From Tabrizicola soli (lineage in GTDB: Bacteria; Pseudomonadota; Alphaproteobacteria; Rhodobacterales; Rhodobacteraceae), in the NCBI RefSeq assembly GCF_015999335.1, contig NZ_JAEACP010000006.1:1-64000 (forward strand): a stretch of DNA of 64,000 nucleotides, written 5' to 3'. Below the pieces are notes generated by a model. The model searched no databases. It worked only from the letters and a program-made list of their open reading frames with translations, and was not told where the DNA came from. Of the stretch, positions 8,201-15,844 are shown one piece after another. Position numbers and translations under genes: made by a program. Numbering within the stretch: position 1 is the first letter of the stretch; each line of letters begins with the position of its first letter.

Positions 8201-8470
8201 GACATGCTCGACGTCGTTGATGCCCTTGACGATGACCTCAAGCGGTTCCGTCACCAGCTTGACCGCATCCTCGGCCTTCAGGCCCTGGGCCATGACGTGG
8301 ATGTCGACCATCGGCACCGAGATCTGCGGCTCTTCCTCGCGCGGCAGCGAGATCAGCGCCACCAGCCCCGCCGCCAGCGCGGCCAAGATGAACAGCGGCG
8401 TCAGGGCCGAGTTGATGAAGGCGCGGGTCAGGCCGCCCGCGATGCCCAGGGGGTGCTTCCCTTCAGTCAT
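5261..8470 (-). CDS. RND-family efflux pump, inner-membrane subunit
   Basis: A 1069-residue resistance-nodulation-division transporter of full AcrB-like length. It has a first helix after LTRAFINSALTPLFI, a large periplasmic loop with REEEPQISVPMVDIHV, and the central helix motif GILVDDAIVVIENIDRHW whose paired Asp residues relay protons. A second periplasmic loop and the C-terminal helix block follow, with its own second-half helices (FLGIMAGHW, then GIIVRNSILLVDFI). A histidine-rich cytoplasmic stretch (GHHHGG) lies in the middle, which may only be a linker. The ATG at 8470 overlaps the adaptor stop by 8 bases. No outer-membrane channel gene is present in the window. Placement directly before sqr suggests export of reactive sulfur or a related toxicant, but this is inference. 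Confidence 0.93.
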   Translation of the reverse strand: MTEGKHPLGIAGGLTRAFINSALTPLFILAALAAGLVALISLPREEEPQISVPMVDIHVMAQGLKAEDAVKLVTEPLEVIVKGINDVEHVYSSTRDDSAMVTARFEVGTRSEDAILRVHDKVRANIDRIPVGIPEPLIVGRGIDDVAILTLTLSAEDLTANELTRIARTLQTEVAKTGNVGLTYLVGDAQDAIRIEPDPDRLALYGVTLQQLAGKVAQANRTLNTGKLRDQGQMIDLVAGETLTAPAEVANLLLTTRDGRPVYVSDVATVRYVENTRDTIVSHLTSVDGATTGGPAVTLAIAKRAGANAVVVAEEVLHRVHALEPKLIPEGVTVTVTRDYGETANEKANELLFHLGLATVSIIALVLFAIGWRESVVVAIVIPVTILLTLFAAWIMGYTLNRVSLFALIFSIGILVDDAIVVIENIDRHWGLDRRKPRLQAAIEAVAEVGNPTIVATLTVVAALLPMLFVSGLMGPYMSPIPANASAAMIFSFFVAVIITPWLMVKIAGRVDHGPAHGEMAAAAGHHHGGWLARSYTRVARPILASKARSLTFLLVTAALSFGSLAALYTRDVTVKLLPFDNKSELSVVIDLPEGASVEATDRVARDVADVVLGLPEVTSVQTYAGTPAPFNFNGLVRHYYIRSEPQLGEVAINLTPKGDRDRESHDIALDLRQRLAALSVPEGTSLKVVEPPPGPPVISTLLAEVYGPDAETRRAAAAKIREAFQAVPFVVDVDDSFGTQARRLRATISTDNLDFYGVQEQDVFDTLALLNGGQTVGYSHRGEGRLPIPLVVQRDAADRVLDERFLTTPIPANALPGARGVVELGDVIRIEEEAASFPVFRHNGRNAEMVTAELAGDFEAPLYGMLAVADEIEKMDWPEGQKPVIALNGQPENEDVVTLLWDGEWEVTFVTFRDMGAAFAIALLGIYILVVAQFGSFKLPLVILTPIPLTFLGIMAGHWLFAAPFSAPSMIGFIALAGIIVRNSILLVDFIRHGKPGGEPVTVDLLIEAGAIRFKPILLTAIAAMIGAVVILADPIFQGLALSLFFGLLTSTLLTVLVIPAIYRVFRT

Positions 8471-9437
8471 GGGAGACCTCGGCGGCCGGAACCACATCGT
8501 CACCGGCGACAAGGCCGCTGATCACCTCGACCATGGCCACGCCGTCCACTTCGTGGGCCTCGCCGGGGATGATGGCACGAAGCGCGGTGCCCCCGGCGGT
8601 GCGCAGGCCGACGAAATCCAGCCCGGCGCGGGTGCTGATCGCCGAGGCCGGGACCAGAAGCGCCTCGCGCTCGCCCACCGGCAGGCGGACCAGCATGCGC
8701 GCGCCGATATGGGTGTCGGGCAGGCCCTCGACCTCGACATCGGCGACGACACGGCCGCCCTCGATCAGCGGATAGACGCGGGCCAGGGTGCCCTCGCGGT
8801 CGCCCATCCCGTTCGAGAGCCGGATCCTGTCGCCTTCGGCCAGCGAGGCGGCGTGCCGCTCGGGCACCGCGATGCGCAGGTAGGTGCCGCCGCCGCCGAC
8901 GACGGCCACGACCTCACCCGGCATGGCGACCGCGCCTTCGGTCACCGGCACGTCCAGCACACGGCCCGCGACCGGGGCCAGCACCACGCCTTCGCGGCTT
9001 TGCTGGTCGATCACCTGCGACTGGGCGTCCAGTGCGGCGATCTGGCCCTTCAGCACGTCGACCTGGGTGCGCAGCGCGTCGACGCGCTGGGTGGTGGTGA
9101 CGCCGTTCGCCAGAAGCTCCTCGCCCCGCTTCAGATCCGACTCGGCATTGGCAAGCTGGGCCGAAAGCGCCTTGCTCTGGGCGGCAAGAGCCGCGCGCTG
9201 GAAGTCGAGCTTGTCGTCCACGATCCGCGCCAGTTCCTGCCCGGCCGTCACCTCGTCGCCCTCGGTGACCGAAAGTTCGACCAGCGTGCCGCCAAGGCGG
9301 GCGCGGGCCGGAATGCGGTCGCGCGCCTCGACCGTGCCGTAGACGGCCTTCCATTCGGTGATGGTCGTCGGGGCAACGGGTTCGGCCAAGGCGGGCAGGG
9401 CGAATGTGGTAAGGAGGAGGGCGCGGAGAAGAGGCAT
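8463..9437 (-). CDS. RND efflux periplasmic adaptor (HlyD/MFP family)
   Basis: A 324-residue membrane-fusion protein that bridges the RND pump and an outer-membrane channel. It has a signal peptide (MPLLRALLLTTFALPALA), then a beta-barrel/lipoyl half (RIPARARLGGTLVELSVTEG). A coiled-coil hairpin follows (about 75-150; FQRAALAAQSKALSAQL to LDAQSQVIDQQS), and then the second lipoyl half (VLAPVAGRVLDVPVTEG). It is the first gene of the operon, behind the promoter at 9469-9497, and is translationally coupled to the pump through an 8-base overlap. Length and domain order are normal for the family. Confidence 0.92.
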   Translation of the reverse strand: MPLLRALLLTTFALPALAEPVAPTTITEWKAVYGTVEARDRIPARARLGGTLVELSVTEGDEVTAGQELARIVDDKLDFQRAALAAQSKALSAQLANAESDLKRGEELLANGVTTTQRVDALRTQVDVLKGQIAALDAQSQVIDQQSREGVVLAPVAGRVLDVPVTEGAVAMPGEVVAVVGGGGTYLRIAVPERHAASLAEGDRIRLSNGMGDREGTLARVYPLIEGGRVVADVEVEGLPDTHIGARMLVRLPVGEREALLVPASAISTRAGLDFVGLRTAGGTALRAIIPGEAHEVDGVAMVEVISGLVAGDDVVPAAEVSHD

Positions 9438-9468
9438 GCGACTCGGGTCCTGATCTGTGTCTTGTCAC

Positions 9469-9497
9469 TTATAAAGCTTTGAAGATGATAAAATCAA
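9469..9497 (-). promoter_or_regulatory. Sigma-70-type promoter for the RND/sulfide operon
   Basis: On the minus strand TTGATT (9497-9492) and TTATAA (9474-9469) are separated by exactly 17 bases, ending 32 bases before the adaptor start codon. It is divergent from the promoter at 9530-9558. Confidence 0.6.
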
Positions 9498-9529
9498 GAG
9501 CCTTGCCCGCGGATGGCCGGACAAGATGG

Positions 9530-9558
9530 TTGACAGTTTTTGGATCGTTCCATATCAA
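9530..9558 (+). promoter_or_regulatory. Sigma-70-type promoter of the long catabolic operon
   Basis: A consensus TTGACA (9530-9535) and a good TATCAA (9553-9558) have a 17-base spacer. Predicted transcription start is near 9565, leaving a leader of about 27 bases before the Gfo/Idh start. The spacer and the start region are each filled by a 12-bp operator. Confidence 0.78.
9541..9552 (+). promoter_or_regulatory. Operator O1, TGGATCGTTCCA, inside the promoter spacer
   Basis: This 12-bp site lies between the -35 and -10 boxes and is an exact reverse complement of O2 at 9563-9574. It is also nearly self-palindromic around a central CG (GGA-TCGT-TCC), the form of LacI-family operators. A LacI-family gene is the second-last gene of the operon (24367-25371) and is the likely binder. 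Confidence 0.7.
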
Positions 9559-9562
9559 GTTT

Positions 9563-9574
9563 TGGAACGATCCA
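9563..9574 (+). promoter_or_regulatory. Operator O2, TGGAACGATCCA, over the transcription start
   Basis: This is an exact inverted copy of O1 with centres 22 bp apart, two helical turns, so two repressor dimers could bind the same DNA face. It covers the predicted transcription start. Confidence 0.7.
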
Positions 9575-9591
9575 GAATCGATGGGGGAAAG

Positions 9592-10593
9592 ATGCGCTGG
9601 GGATTGGTCGGGGCAAGCACGATTGCGGCCGAACATGTGATCGGCGCCCTGCGCGCAGCCGGGCAGCAGGTTTCGGCGCTGCACAGCGGCAATCCGGCCC
9701 ATGCGCGGGACTATGCGGCGGCGCAGGGGATCGCGGCGGTCCACGACCGGCTGGAGGATCTGCTGGCCGATCCGGGGATCGGGGCGGTCTACATCTCCTC
9801 GACCAATGAAAAGCACCGGGATCAGGCGCTGGCTGCGGTCGCGGCTGGCAAGCATGTGCTGTGCGAGAAGCCCCTGGCGATGACGGTGGCCGAAGCGGCC
9901 GGGATGGTGCGCGCGGCCGAGGCGGCCGGACTGGTCTTCGCCACCAACCACCACCTGCGCTGTTCCGGCTCGCACCGGGCGGTGCGCGACCTGATCCGCG
10001 CGGGGCGCATCGGTCGGGTACTGTCGCTGCGCCTGTTCCACGCCGTACATCTGCCGCCGCATCTGCGGGGCTGGCGGATCAACGACGCGGGCGCGGGCGG
10101 CGGGGTGATCCCGGACATCACGGTGCATGACGCCGACGTGGCGCGGTTCCTGCTGGGCGAGGATCCGGTGGCCGTGGTGGCGCAGATGGGGGCCTCCGGC
10201 ATGGGGCAGGGGGTCGAGGATTCGGCGATGTCGGTCTGGACCATGCCCTCGGGCGCGATGGTGCAAAGCCATGAAAGCTTCACCCATCCTTTCGCCGGCT
10301 CGGGCTTCGAGGTGCATGGAGCCGAGGGGTCGATCTTCGCGCGGGGGGTGATGACGCAGCTCCCGCTGGGCGAGGTTGAACTGGTGACGGCCTCGGGCCG
10401 CGCGGCGGTGCCGTTCCCGGCGCACAACCTCTACGTCCAGGGGATCACGGATTTCCTCTCGGCCGTCGCAGGCGGCGGCCAGCCCGCCGCGACCGGCAGG
10501 GACGGGGTCGCCTCGCTGGCCGTGGCGCTGGCGGTGCGCGAAGCGGCGCGGACCGGGGTCCGGCAGCTGGTGGATTACGGGAGGTCTGCATGA
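9592..10593 (+). CDS. Gfo/Idh/MocA-family oxidoreductase
   Basis: A 333-residue NAD(P)-dependent dehydrogenase of the glucose-fructose oxidoreductase/inositol dehydrogenase family. The N-terminal Rossmann fold starts MRWGLVGASTIAAEHVIGALR; STNEKHRDQAL and the conserved CEKPLAM (about 92-98) follow. The C-terminal half carries DITVHDADVARFLLG, the usual His-containing active-site segment. The ATG at 9592 has GGGGGAAAG in front; an upstream ATG at 9526 lies inside the promoter and is rejected. It is the first gene of the long operon and probably oxidises or reduces a sugar-like intermediate. The next gene starts 4 bases before its stop. Confidence 0.93.
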   Translation: MRWGLVGASTIAAEHVIGALRAAGQQVSALHSGNPAHARDYAAAQGIAAVHDRLEDLLADPGIGAVYISSTNEKHRDQALAAVAAGKHVLCEKPLAMTVAEAAGMVRAAEAAGLVFATNHHLRCSGSHRAVRDLIRAGRIGRVLSLRLFHAVHLPPHLRGWRINDAGAGGGVIPDITVHDADVARFLLGEDPVAVVAQMGASGMGQGVEDSAMSVWTMPSGAMVQSHESFTHPFAGSGFEVHGAEGSIFARGVMTQLPLGEVELVTASGRAAVPFPAHNLYVQGITDFLSAVAGGGQPAATGRDGVASLAVALAVREAARTGVRQLVDYGRSA

Positions 10594-12161
10594 GCAAGGT
10601 CGTTTCAGCGTCCGAGGCCGCGGCGCGCATCGCGGATGGCGCGGTGGTGACGGTGTCCTCCTCCTCGGCCCTGGGCTGTCCCGACCTGGTGCTGCAGGCG
10701 CTGGGCGAAAGGTTCCGCGCCGAAGGCCATCCGAAGGCGATCACCACGCTGCATCCCATCGCGGCGGGGGACATGTATGGCGTCAAGGGCATGGACTGGA
10801 TCGCGCAGGACGGCCTCCTGGCCCGGGTTCTGGCGGGGTCCTACCCCTCGGGATCGTCGAACCTGCCGATGCCCGAGATCTGGAAGATGATCGTCGAGGA
10901 CCGGGTGGCGGCCTACAACGTGCCCTCCGGCATCCTGTTCGACATGCACCGCGAGGCCGCCGCCCGCCGTCCGGGCGTGCTGACCAAGGTGGGCATGGAG
11001 ACCTTCGCCGATCCGGTCCGCGAGGGTTGCGCGATGAACCCCCGTGGCATGGCGGCGCCCATCGTGAAACGGGTGGAGTTCGGCGGCGAGACCTGGCTGC
11101 ACTTCCCCAACATCCAGCCCGACGTCTGCATCCTGCGCGCCACCACGGCGGACGAGAACGGCAATCTCACCTACGAACACGAGGGGGCCTATCTCGGCGG
11201 CCTCGAACAGGCCATCGCGGCGCGGAACAACCGGGGGCTGGTCATTGCGCAGGTCTCGCGCCTGACCGCTGCCGGGTCGCTGCGCCCGCATGACGTGCGG
11301 GTGCCGGGGCATCTGGTGGACCTGATCGTGCTCGACCCCGACCAGAAGCAGACCTGCGAGACGCCCTACGACCCGGCGATCTCGGGCCAGATCATGCGGC
11401 CCTGGTCCAGCTTCCATCTGGCCGAGCATGGCGTCGAAAAGGTCATCGCCCGCCGCGCCGCGCAGGAGCTGGAGGGCGGGATGACGGCGAACCTCGGCTT
11501 CGGGATCTCGGCGATGGTGCCGCGCATCCTGCTGGAGGAGGGCCACCCCGAGGCCGTGACCTGGGCCATCGAACAGGGCGCGGTGGGCGGGATGCCCCTG
11601 ACCGGCTTCGCCTTCGGCTGCGCGTCCAACGCCTGGGGCTACATCCCCTCGCCGCAGCAGTTCATCTACTTCCAGGGCGCGGGCTTCGACCTGTCGTTCC
11701 TGTCCTTCCTCGAGATCGACGTCGAGGGCAACGTCAACGTCTCGAAGCTGGGCAAGAAGCCCTATCTGACCGCCGGCTGCGGCGGTTTCGTGGACATCAC
11801 GGCCCATGCGCGGAAGATCGTGTTCTCCGGCTGGTTCGAGGCCGGCGCGGATGTGCGCCTTGGGGCAGGGGGGCTGACCGTCGCGAGCCCCGGCAAGTTC
11901 TGCAAGATGGTGGAGAGGGTCGAGCATGTCACCTTCTCGGGCAGCCGCGCGCGGGAACAGGGGCAGGAGGTGCTCTACGTCACCGAACGCTGCGTGATCC
12001 GGCTGACGGACAAGGGGCTGGTGGCGACCGAGATCATGCCGGGCATCGACCCGGCCCGGGATATCGTCGCCGCCTCGCAGGGCCGTGTCATGGTGGCCGA
12101 GAACGCCGTCACCATGCCGCTCAAGCTGCTGGCCGAAGGTCCGATGGGGTGGCGGCCATGA
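10590..12161 (+). CDS. Family I CoA-transferase (YdiF/propionate CoA-transferase-like)
   Basis: A single-chain CoA-transferase of 523 residues with fused alpha and beta halves, as in acetate/propionate CoA-transferases. The alpha half begins ASEAAARIADGAVVTVSSSS. The catalytic glutamate lies in EQGAVGGMPL near residue 332, the family E-x-G-x-x-G-G site that forms the gamma-glutamyl-CoA thioester. It would move CoA from a donor acyl-CoA to a carboxylic acid made in the pathway. The start overlaps the Gfo/Idh stop by 4 bases and the stop overlaps the hydratase ATG. A CoA step inside a sugar-importer operon is unusual and implies that the imported molecule has, or acquires, a carboxylate. Confidence 0.9.
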   Translation: MSKVVSASEAAARIADGAVVTVSSSSALGCPDLVLQALGERFRAEGHPKAITTLHPIAAGDMYGVKGMDWIAQDGLLARVLAGSYPSGSSNLPMPEIWKMIVEDRVAAYNVPSGILFDMHREAAARRPGVLTKVGMETFADPVREGCAMNPRGMAAPIVKRVEFGGETWLHFPNIQPDVCILRATTADENGNLTYEHEGAYLGGLEQAIAARNNRGLVIAQVSRLTAAGSLRPHDVRVPGHLVDLIVLDPDQKQTCETPYDPAISGQIMRPWSSFHLAEHGVEKVIARRAAQELEGGMTANLGFGISAMVPRILLEEGHPEAVTWAIEQGAVGGMPLTGFAFGCASNAWGYIPSPQQFIYFQGAGFDLSFLSFLEIDVEGNVNVSKLGKKPYLTAGCGGFVDITAHARKIVFSGWFEAGADVRLGAGGLTVASPGKFCKMVERVEHVTFSGSRAREQGQEVLYVTERCVIRLTDKGLVATEIMPGIDPARDIVAASQGRVMVAENAVTMPLKLLAEGPMGWRP

Positions 12162-12925
12162 CCGGCGTCCGCCTGCATATCGCCGGGGGCCTGGCCGAGC
12201 TGCGGCTGGACAACCCGGCCAAGCTCAACTGCTTCACGGTCGGGATGCTGGGCCAGCTCGCCAGCCATCTGGAGGTCATCGAGGGCCGCCCGGAAGTGCG
12301 CGCCGTGATCGTGACGGGCGAGGGCGAGAAAGCTTTCTGCTCCGGCGCCGACATCAATGCCTGGGGCGGGCTTTCCCCCGCCGACTTCGCCCGGAACTGG
12401 GTGCGCGGCGGGCATCGGATCTTCGACCGGCTGGCGCGGCTGGCCAAGCCGACCATCGCGGCGCTGAACGGCCATGCCTTCGGCGGCGGGCTGGAACTGG
12501 CCGCCGCCTGCGACGTCCGGGTGATCACGCCGAAAGCCACCATCGCCCTGCCCGAGGCCGGGGTGGGGATCGTGCCGGGCTGGTCCGGCTCGCAGCGGCT
12601 GGCGCGGTTGATCCCTGAGGGGATGGTCAAGGAAATGGCCCTCTTCGGTCGCCGCATCGGGGCGGAGCGGCTTTTGTCCTGCGGCTTCGTCGCCGAGGTG
12701 GCCGAGGACGCCCGCGCCGCCGCGCAGGAGATCGCCGAAAAGGCCGCCACCCTGTCGCCCCGTGCGACCGAGATCACCAAGGCGATGATCCACGCCGGGC
12801 AGGGCGAGGACAGCGCCGCGCTGATCGAGGCGCTGGGTTCGGCCGCCATCGCCGCCAGCGCCGACCGGCAGGAGGGCGTCGCCGCCTTCCAACAGAAACG
12901 CAAAGCCGAATTTCCGGGAACCTGA
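12158..12925 (+). CDS. Enoyl-CoA hydratase/isomerase family protein
   Basis: A crotonase-fold protein of 255 residues. CSGADINAWGG (about 63-73) forms the first oxyanion-hole strand, and NGHAFGGGLELAAACD (about 105-120) the second. The usual second catalytic Glu region reads LPEAGVGIVPGWSGSQRL. The ATG at 12158 overlaps the CoA-transferase stop (ATGA) and is preferred over an ATG three codons earlier. It would hydrate, isomerise or cleave the CoA ester formed by the preceding enzyme. Length is standard. Confidence 0.92.
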   Translation: MTGVRLHIAGGLAELRLDNPAKLNCFTVGMLGQLASHLEVIEGRPEVRAVIVTGEGEKAFCSGADINAWGGLSPADFARNWVRGGHRIFDRLARLAKPTIAALNGHAFGGGLELAAACDVRVITPKATIALPEAGVGIVPGWSGSQRLARLIPEGMVKEMALFGRRIGAERLLSCGFVAEVAEDARAAAQEIAEKAATLSPRATEITKAMIHAGQGEDSAALIEALGSAAIAASADRQEGVAAFQQKRKAEFPGT

Positions 12926-12926
12926 G

Positions 12927-14450
12927 ATGCTCGACCTGACCGTTATCCCTTCCACCGGCGCGACGCTTCCCGAGGTCCGGGTCAACCGGCACTGGATCAA
13001 CGGCGCGTTTGCCCCGGAAGAGGCGGCAGGCTGGACCGAACGGGTCTCTCCCTCGCATGGGGTGGCGGTCAGCCGCTCGCAGCGCGGGACCGCGGAAGAT
13101 GCCGAAGCCGCCATCGCCGCGGCCCGCGCCGCCTTCGACGACGGGCGCTGGAGCGGGCTGTCCGGCAAGGCCCGTGCAACCGTCCTCCTCAAGGTCGCCG
13201 AGCTGATCGAGGCCAACGTGGACCGGATGGCCCTGATCGAGACGCTGGAATCCGGCAAGCCGATCACCCAAGCGCGGGGCGAGGTTTCGGGGGCGGCCGA
13301 CCTCTGGCGCTACGCCGCTTCCCTTGCGCGCACATTGCACGGCGACAGCCACAACTCCCTTGGCCAGGACATGCTGGCGGTGGTGCTGAAGGAGCCCATC
13401 GGCGTGGTCTCGATCATCACGCCCTGGAATTTCCCGTTCTGGATTCTCTCCCAGAAGCTGCCCTTCGCGCTGGCGGCGGGCTGCACCTGCGTGGTCAAGC
13501 CCTCGGAACTGACGCCCTCGACCACGGTGATCCTCGGCGAACTCCTGGCCGAGGCGGGCCTGCCAGCGGGCGTGGTCAACATCGTCCTCGGCTACGGCCA
13601 GCCGGTCGGCGCGACCCTGGCCAGCGATCCGCGCGTCGACATGGTGACCTTCACCGGCTCCACCGCCGTGGGCAAGGGGATCGCGGCGGCGGCCTCGGGC
13701 ACACTGAAGAAGGTCGCGCTGGAGCTTGGCGGCAAGAACCCGCAGGTGATCTTCCCCGACGCGGATCTTGAAGGCGCCGCCGATGCCGTGGTCTTCGGCG
13801 TCTATTTCAACACCGGCCAGTGCTGCAACTCGGGCAGCCGGATCATCCTGCACGAGGACATCGCCGAGGCCTTCACCGCCCGCGTGGTGGAACTGTCGAA
13901 GCAGGTGGCTTTCGGCGATCCGCTCGACCCCGCGACGCAGGTCGGCGCCATCGTGACCCCCGAGCATGGCGCGAAGATCGACGCCCATGTCTCTGCCGCC
14001 CGCAAGGCCGGGGCGCGGGTCGAGATCGGCGGCGCGGGCCTGGCGGTGCCGGGGTTGGGTGCGCAGTTCTACCAGCCCACGGTGGTCACCAATGTTACCC
14101 CCGACATGGCCATCGCGCGGGAAGAGGTGTTCGGCCCGGTCCTCACCGTCCTCAACTTCCGCACGCTTGACGAGGCGCTGACCCTTGTGAACGATGCCGA
14201 CTACGGCCTGAGCGCGGGCGTCTGGAGCGAGAATGTCCACACCTGCCTGAGCTTTGCGAGAGGAGCGCAGGCGGGCACGGTCTGGACCAACACCTGGATG
14301 GACGGCTTCCCCGAAGTCACCTTCGGCGGCGTCAAGCAATCGGGCCTTGGCCGCGAGATCGGCCGTTTCGGCCTGGACGAGTTCATGGAGATCAAGTCGC
14401 TGGTGATGCGGATCGGCCGCACGCGCGCGCCTTGGGTAAGACCCCGCTGA
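12927..14450 (+). CDS. NAD(P)-dependent aldehyde dehydrogenase
   Basis: A 507-residue aldehyde dehydrogenase. Visible motifs are [14 protein letters not shown], the GSTAVGKGI cofactor loop, LELGGKNPQ with the general-base Glu (about residue 270), and [12 protein letters not shown] with the nucleophilic Cys (about 305). The end carries [10 protein letters not shown] and [13 protein letters not shown]. It would oxidise an aldehyde to the acid that the CoA-transferase can activate. It starts 1 base after the hydratase stop. The substrate is not evident. Confidence 0.94.
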   Translation: MLDLTVIPSTGATLPEVRVNRHWINGAFAPEEAAGWTERVSPSHGVAVSRSQRGTAEDAEAAIAAARAAFDDGRWSGLSGKARATVLLKVAELIEANVDRMALIETLESGKPITQARGEVSGAADLWRYAASLARTLHGDSHNSLGQDMLAVVLKEPIGVVSIITPWNFPFWILSQKLPFALAAGCTCVVKPSELTPSTTVILGELLAEAGLPAGVVNIVLGYGQPVGATLASDPRVDMVTFTGSTAVGKGIAAAASGTLKKVALELGGKNPQVIFPDADLEGAADAVVFGVYFNTGQCCNSGSRIILHEDIAEAFTARVVELSKQVAFGDPLDPATQVGAIVTPEHGAKIDAHVSAARKAGARVEIGGAGLAVPGLGAQFYQPTVVTNVTPDMAIAREEVFGPVLTVLNFRTLDEALTLVNDADYGLSAGVWSENVHTCLSFARGAQAGTVWTNTWMDGFPEVTFGGVKQSGLGREIGRFGLDEFMEIKSLVMRIGRTRAPWVRPR

Positions 14451-14490
14451 CCGCGGGCAAGACATGCGCATCATAAGGGAGGAACCAACA

Positions 14491-15741
14491 ATGCGCCTTT
14501 TCGGAAAGACCCTTACCGCTGCGGCGGCCCTGGCCCTGACTACCTCGGTCGCGCTGGCCGAGGATGTGGAAGTCCTGCACTGGTGGACCTCGGGCGGCGA
14601 AGCCGCTGCGCTGAACGTGCTGAAGGAGAACCTGGCCGCGGGCGGGACCGGCTGGGTCGACATGCCGGTCGCGGGCGGCGGCGGCGAGGCGGCGATGACC
14701 GCGCTCCGTGCCCGCGTCACCGCAGGCGACCCGCCCACCGCGGTGCAGATGCTGGGCTTCGACATCCTCGACTGGGCCGCCGAGGGCGCGCTGGCCGACC
14801 TGACCGCCACCGCGCAGGCCGAGGGCTGGGACAAGGTCGTCCCCGCCGCGCTGCAGGGCTTCTCGACCCATGACGGCAAATGGGTCGCCGCCCCGGTCAA
14901 CGTCCACTCGACCAACTGGGTCTGGATCAACAAGGCCGCGCTCGACGCCACCGGCCTGGGCGAGCCGACCACCTGGGAGGAACTGGTCGCCGTTCTCGAC
15001 AAGATGAAGGAAAACGGGATCACGCCCCTTGGCCACGGCGGCCAGCCCTGGCAGGAAGCCACCGTCTTCGACGGCATCGTCCTCGGCATGGGCGGCGATC
15101 TCTACAGGAAGGCCTTCATCGACCTCGACCCCGCTGCCCTGGGTGGGCCGGAGATGGCGGAGGCCTTCAACCGTCTGATCAAGCTGCGCACTTACGTCGA
15201 CGACAACTTCTCGGGCCGCGACTGGAACCTGGCCTCGGCCATGGTGATCAACGGCGAGGCCGGGATGCAGATGATGGGCGACTGGGCCAAGGGCGAGTTC
15301 CTGAAGGCTGGCAAGGTGCCGGGCACCGACTTCGTCTGCATCCGCTTCCCCGGCACGCAGGGCTCGGTCACGTTCAACTCCGACCAGTTCGCGATGTTCA
15401 ACCAGGCGGATGCCGCCAAGCAGGAAGCGCAGATCGCCATGGCCAAGGCGATCATGGACCCGGCCTTCCAGTCGGCCTTCAACGTGGTCAAGGGTTCGGT
15501 CCCGGCGCGGACGGACGTGCCGAACGACGCCTTCGACGACTGCGGCAAGAAGGGCATGGCCGACCTGGCCGAGGCCAATACCAACGGCACGCTCTACGGC
15601 TCGATGGCGCATGGCCATGCCGCGCCTGCGGCGGTGAAGAACGCGACCTATGACGTGATCACCGCGGCCTTCAACGGCGAATATGCCGATGGCGCCACCG
15701 CTGCCGCGGCGCTGGCCGAAGCCGTCGCCGCCGCGCAGTAA
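14491..15741 (+). CDS. Sugar ABC transporter substrate-binding protein (GtsA-like)
   Basis: A 416-residue periplasmic binding protein of ABC family 1. The signal peptide is [23 protein letters not shown] and the mature start is [18 protein letters not shown]. This HWWTSGGEA opening and the following [16 protein letters not shown] resemble glucose/mannose-binding GtsA proteins. The start at 14491 follows GGGAGG; an ATG nine codons earlier would misplace the signal peptide. It is followed by three strong hairpins (15751-15819) and then by its permeases. The ligand is probably a monosaccharide or glycoside, which is family inference only. Confidence 0.93.
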   Translation: MRLFGKTLTAAAALALTTSVALAEDVEVLHWWTSGGEAAALNVLKENLAAGGTGWVDMPVAGGGGEAAMTALRARVTAGDPPTAVQMLGFDILDWAAEGALADLTATAQAEGWDKVVPAALQGFSTHDGKWVAAPVNVHSTNWVWINKAALDATGLGEPTTWEELVAVLDKMKENGITPLGHGGQPWQEATVFDGIVLGMGGDLYRKAFIDLDPAALGGPEMAEAFNRLIKLRTYVDDNFSGRDWNLASAMVINGEAGMQMMGDWAKGEFLKAGKVPGTDFVCIRFPGTQGSVTFNSDQFAMFNQADAAKQEAQIAMAKAIMDPAFQSAFNVVKGSVPARTDVPNDAFDDCGKKGMADLAEANTNGTLYGSMAHGHAAPAAVKNATYDVITAAFNGEYADGATAAAALAEAVAAAQ

Positions 15742-15750
15742 TCGCACAAA

Positions 15751-15819
15751 GGGGGCGGCCCCGGTCGCCCCCCGCAAATTCCTTCGAAGGAATTTGGCAA
15801 AAGTTTTCGAAAACTTTTG
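15751..15819 (+). repeat. Three consecutive hairpins between binding protein and permeases
   Basis: Hairpin 1 is GGGGGCG/CGCCCCC (15751-15772). Hairpin 2 is the perfect 20-base palindrome AAATTCCTTCGAAGGAATTT (15776-15795). Hairpin 3 is a perfect 22-base palindrome centred on TTCGAA (15798-15819). No U-tract follows. The position right after the binding-protein stop suggests mRNA end protection or partial attenuation, giving more binding protein than permease. Confidence 0.75.
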
Positions 15820-15844
15820 GCCCCTGGATCAACGGGAGGGACCC

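Noticed and set aside
2585-8521. Very long plus-strand open frames (2585-5209 and 5228-8521) opposite the sulfide and RND genes
   Set aside because: They are antisense shadows caused by high GC; their translations are rich in His, Asp, Arg and Gly and show no family motifs, while the minus strand encodes clear Sqr and RND proteins.
12774-15089. Large minus-strand frame opposite the aldehyde dehydrogenase and sugar-binding-protein genes
   Set aside because: The protein has no recognisable domain and is exactly antisense to two well-supported genes.
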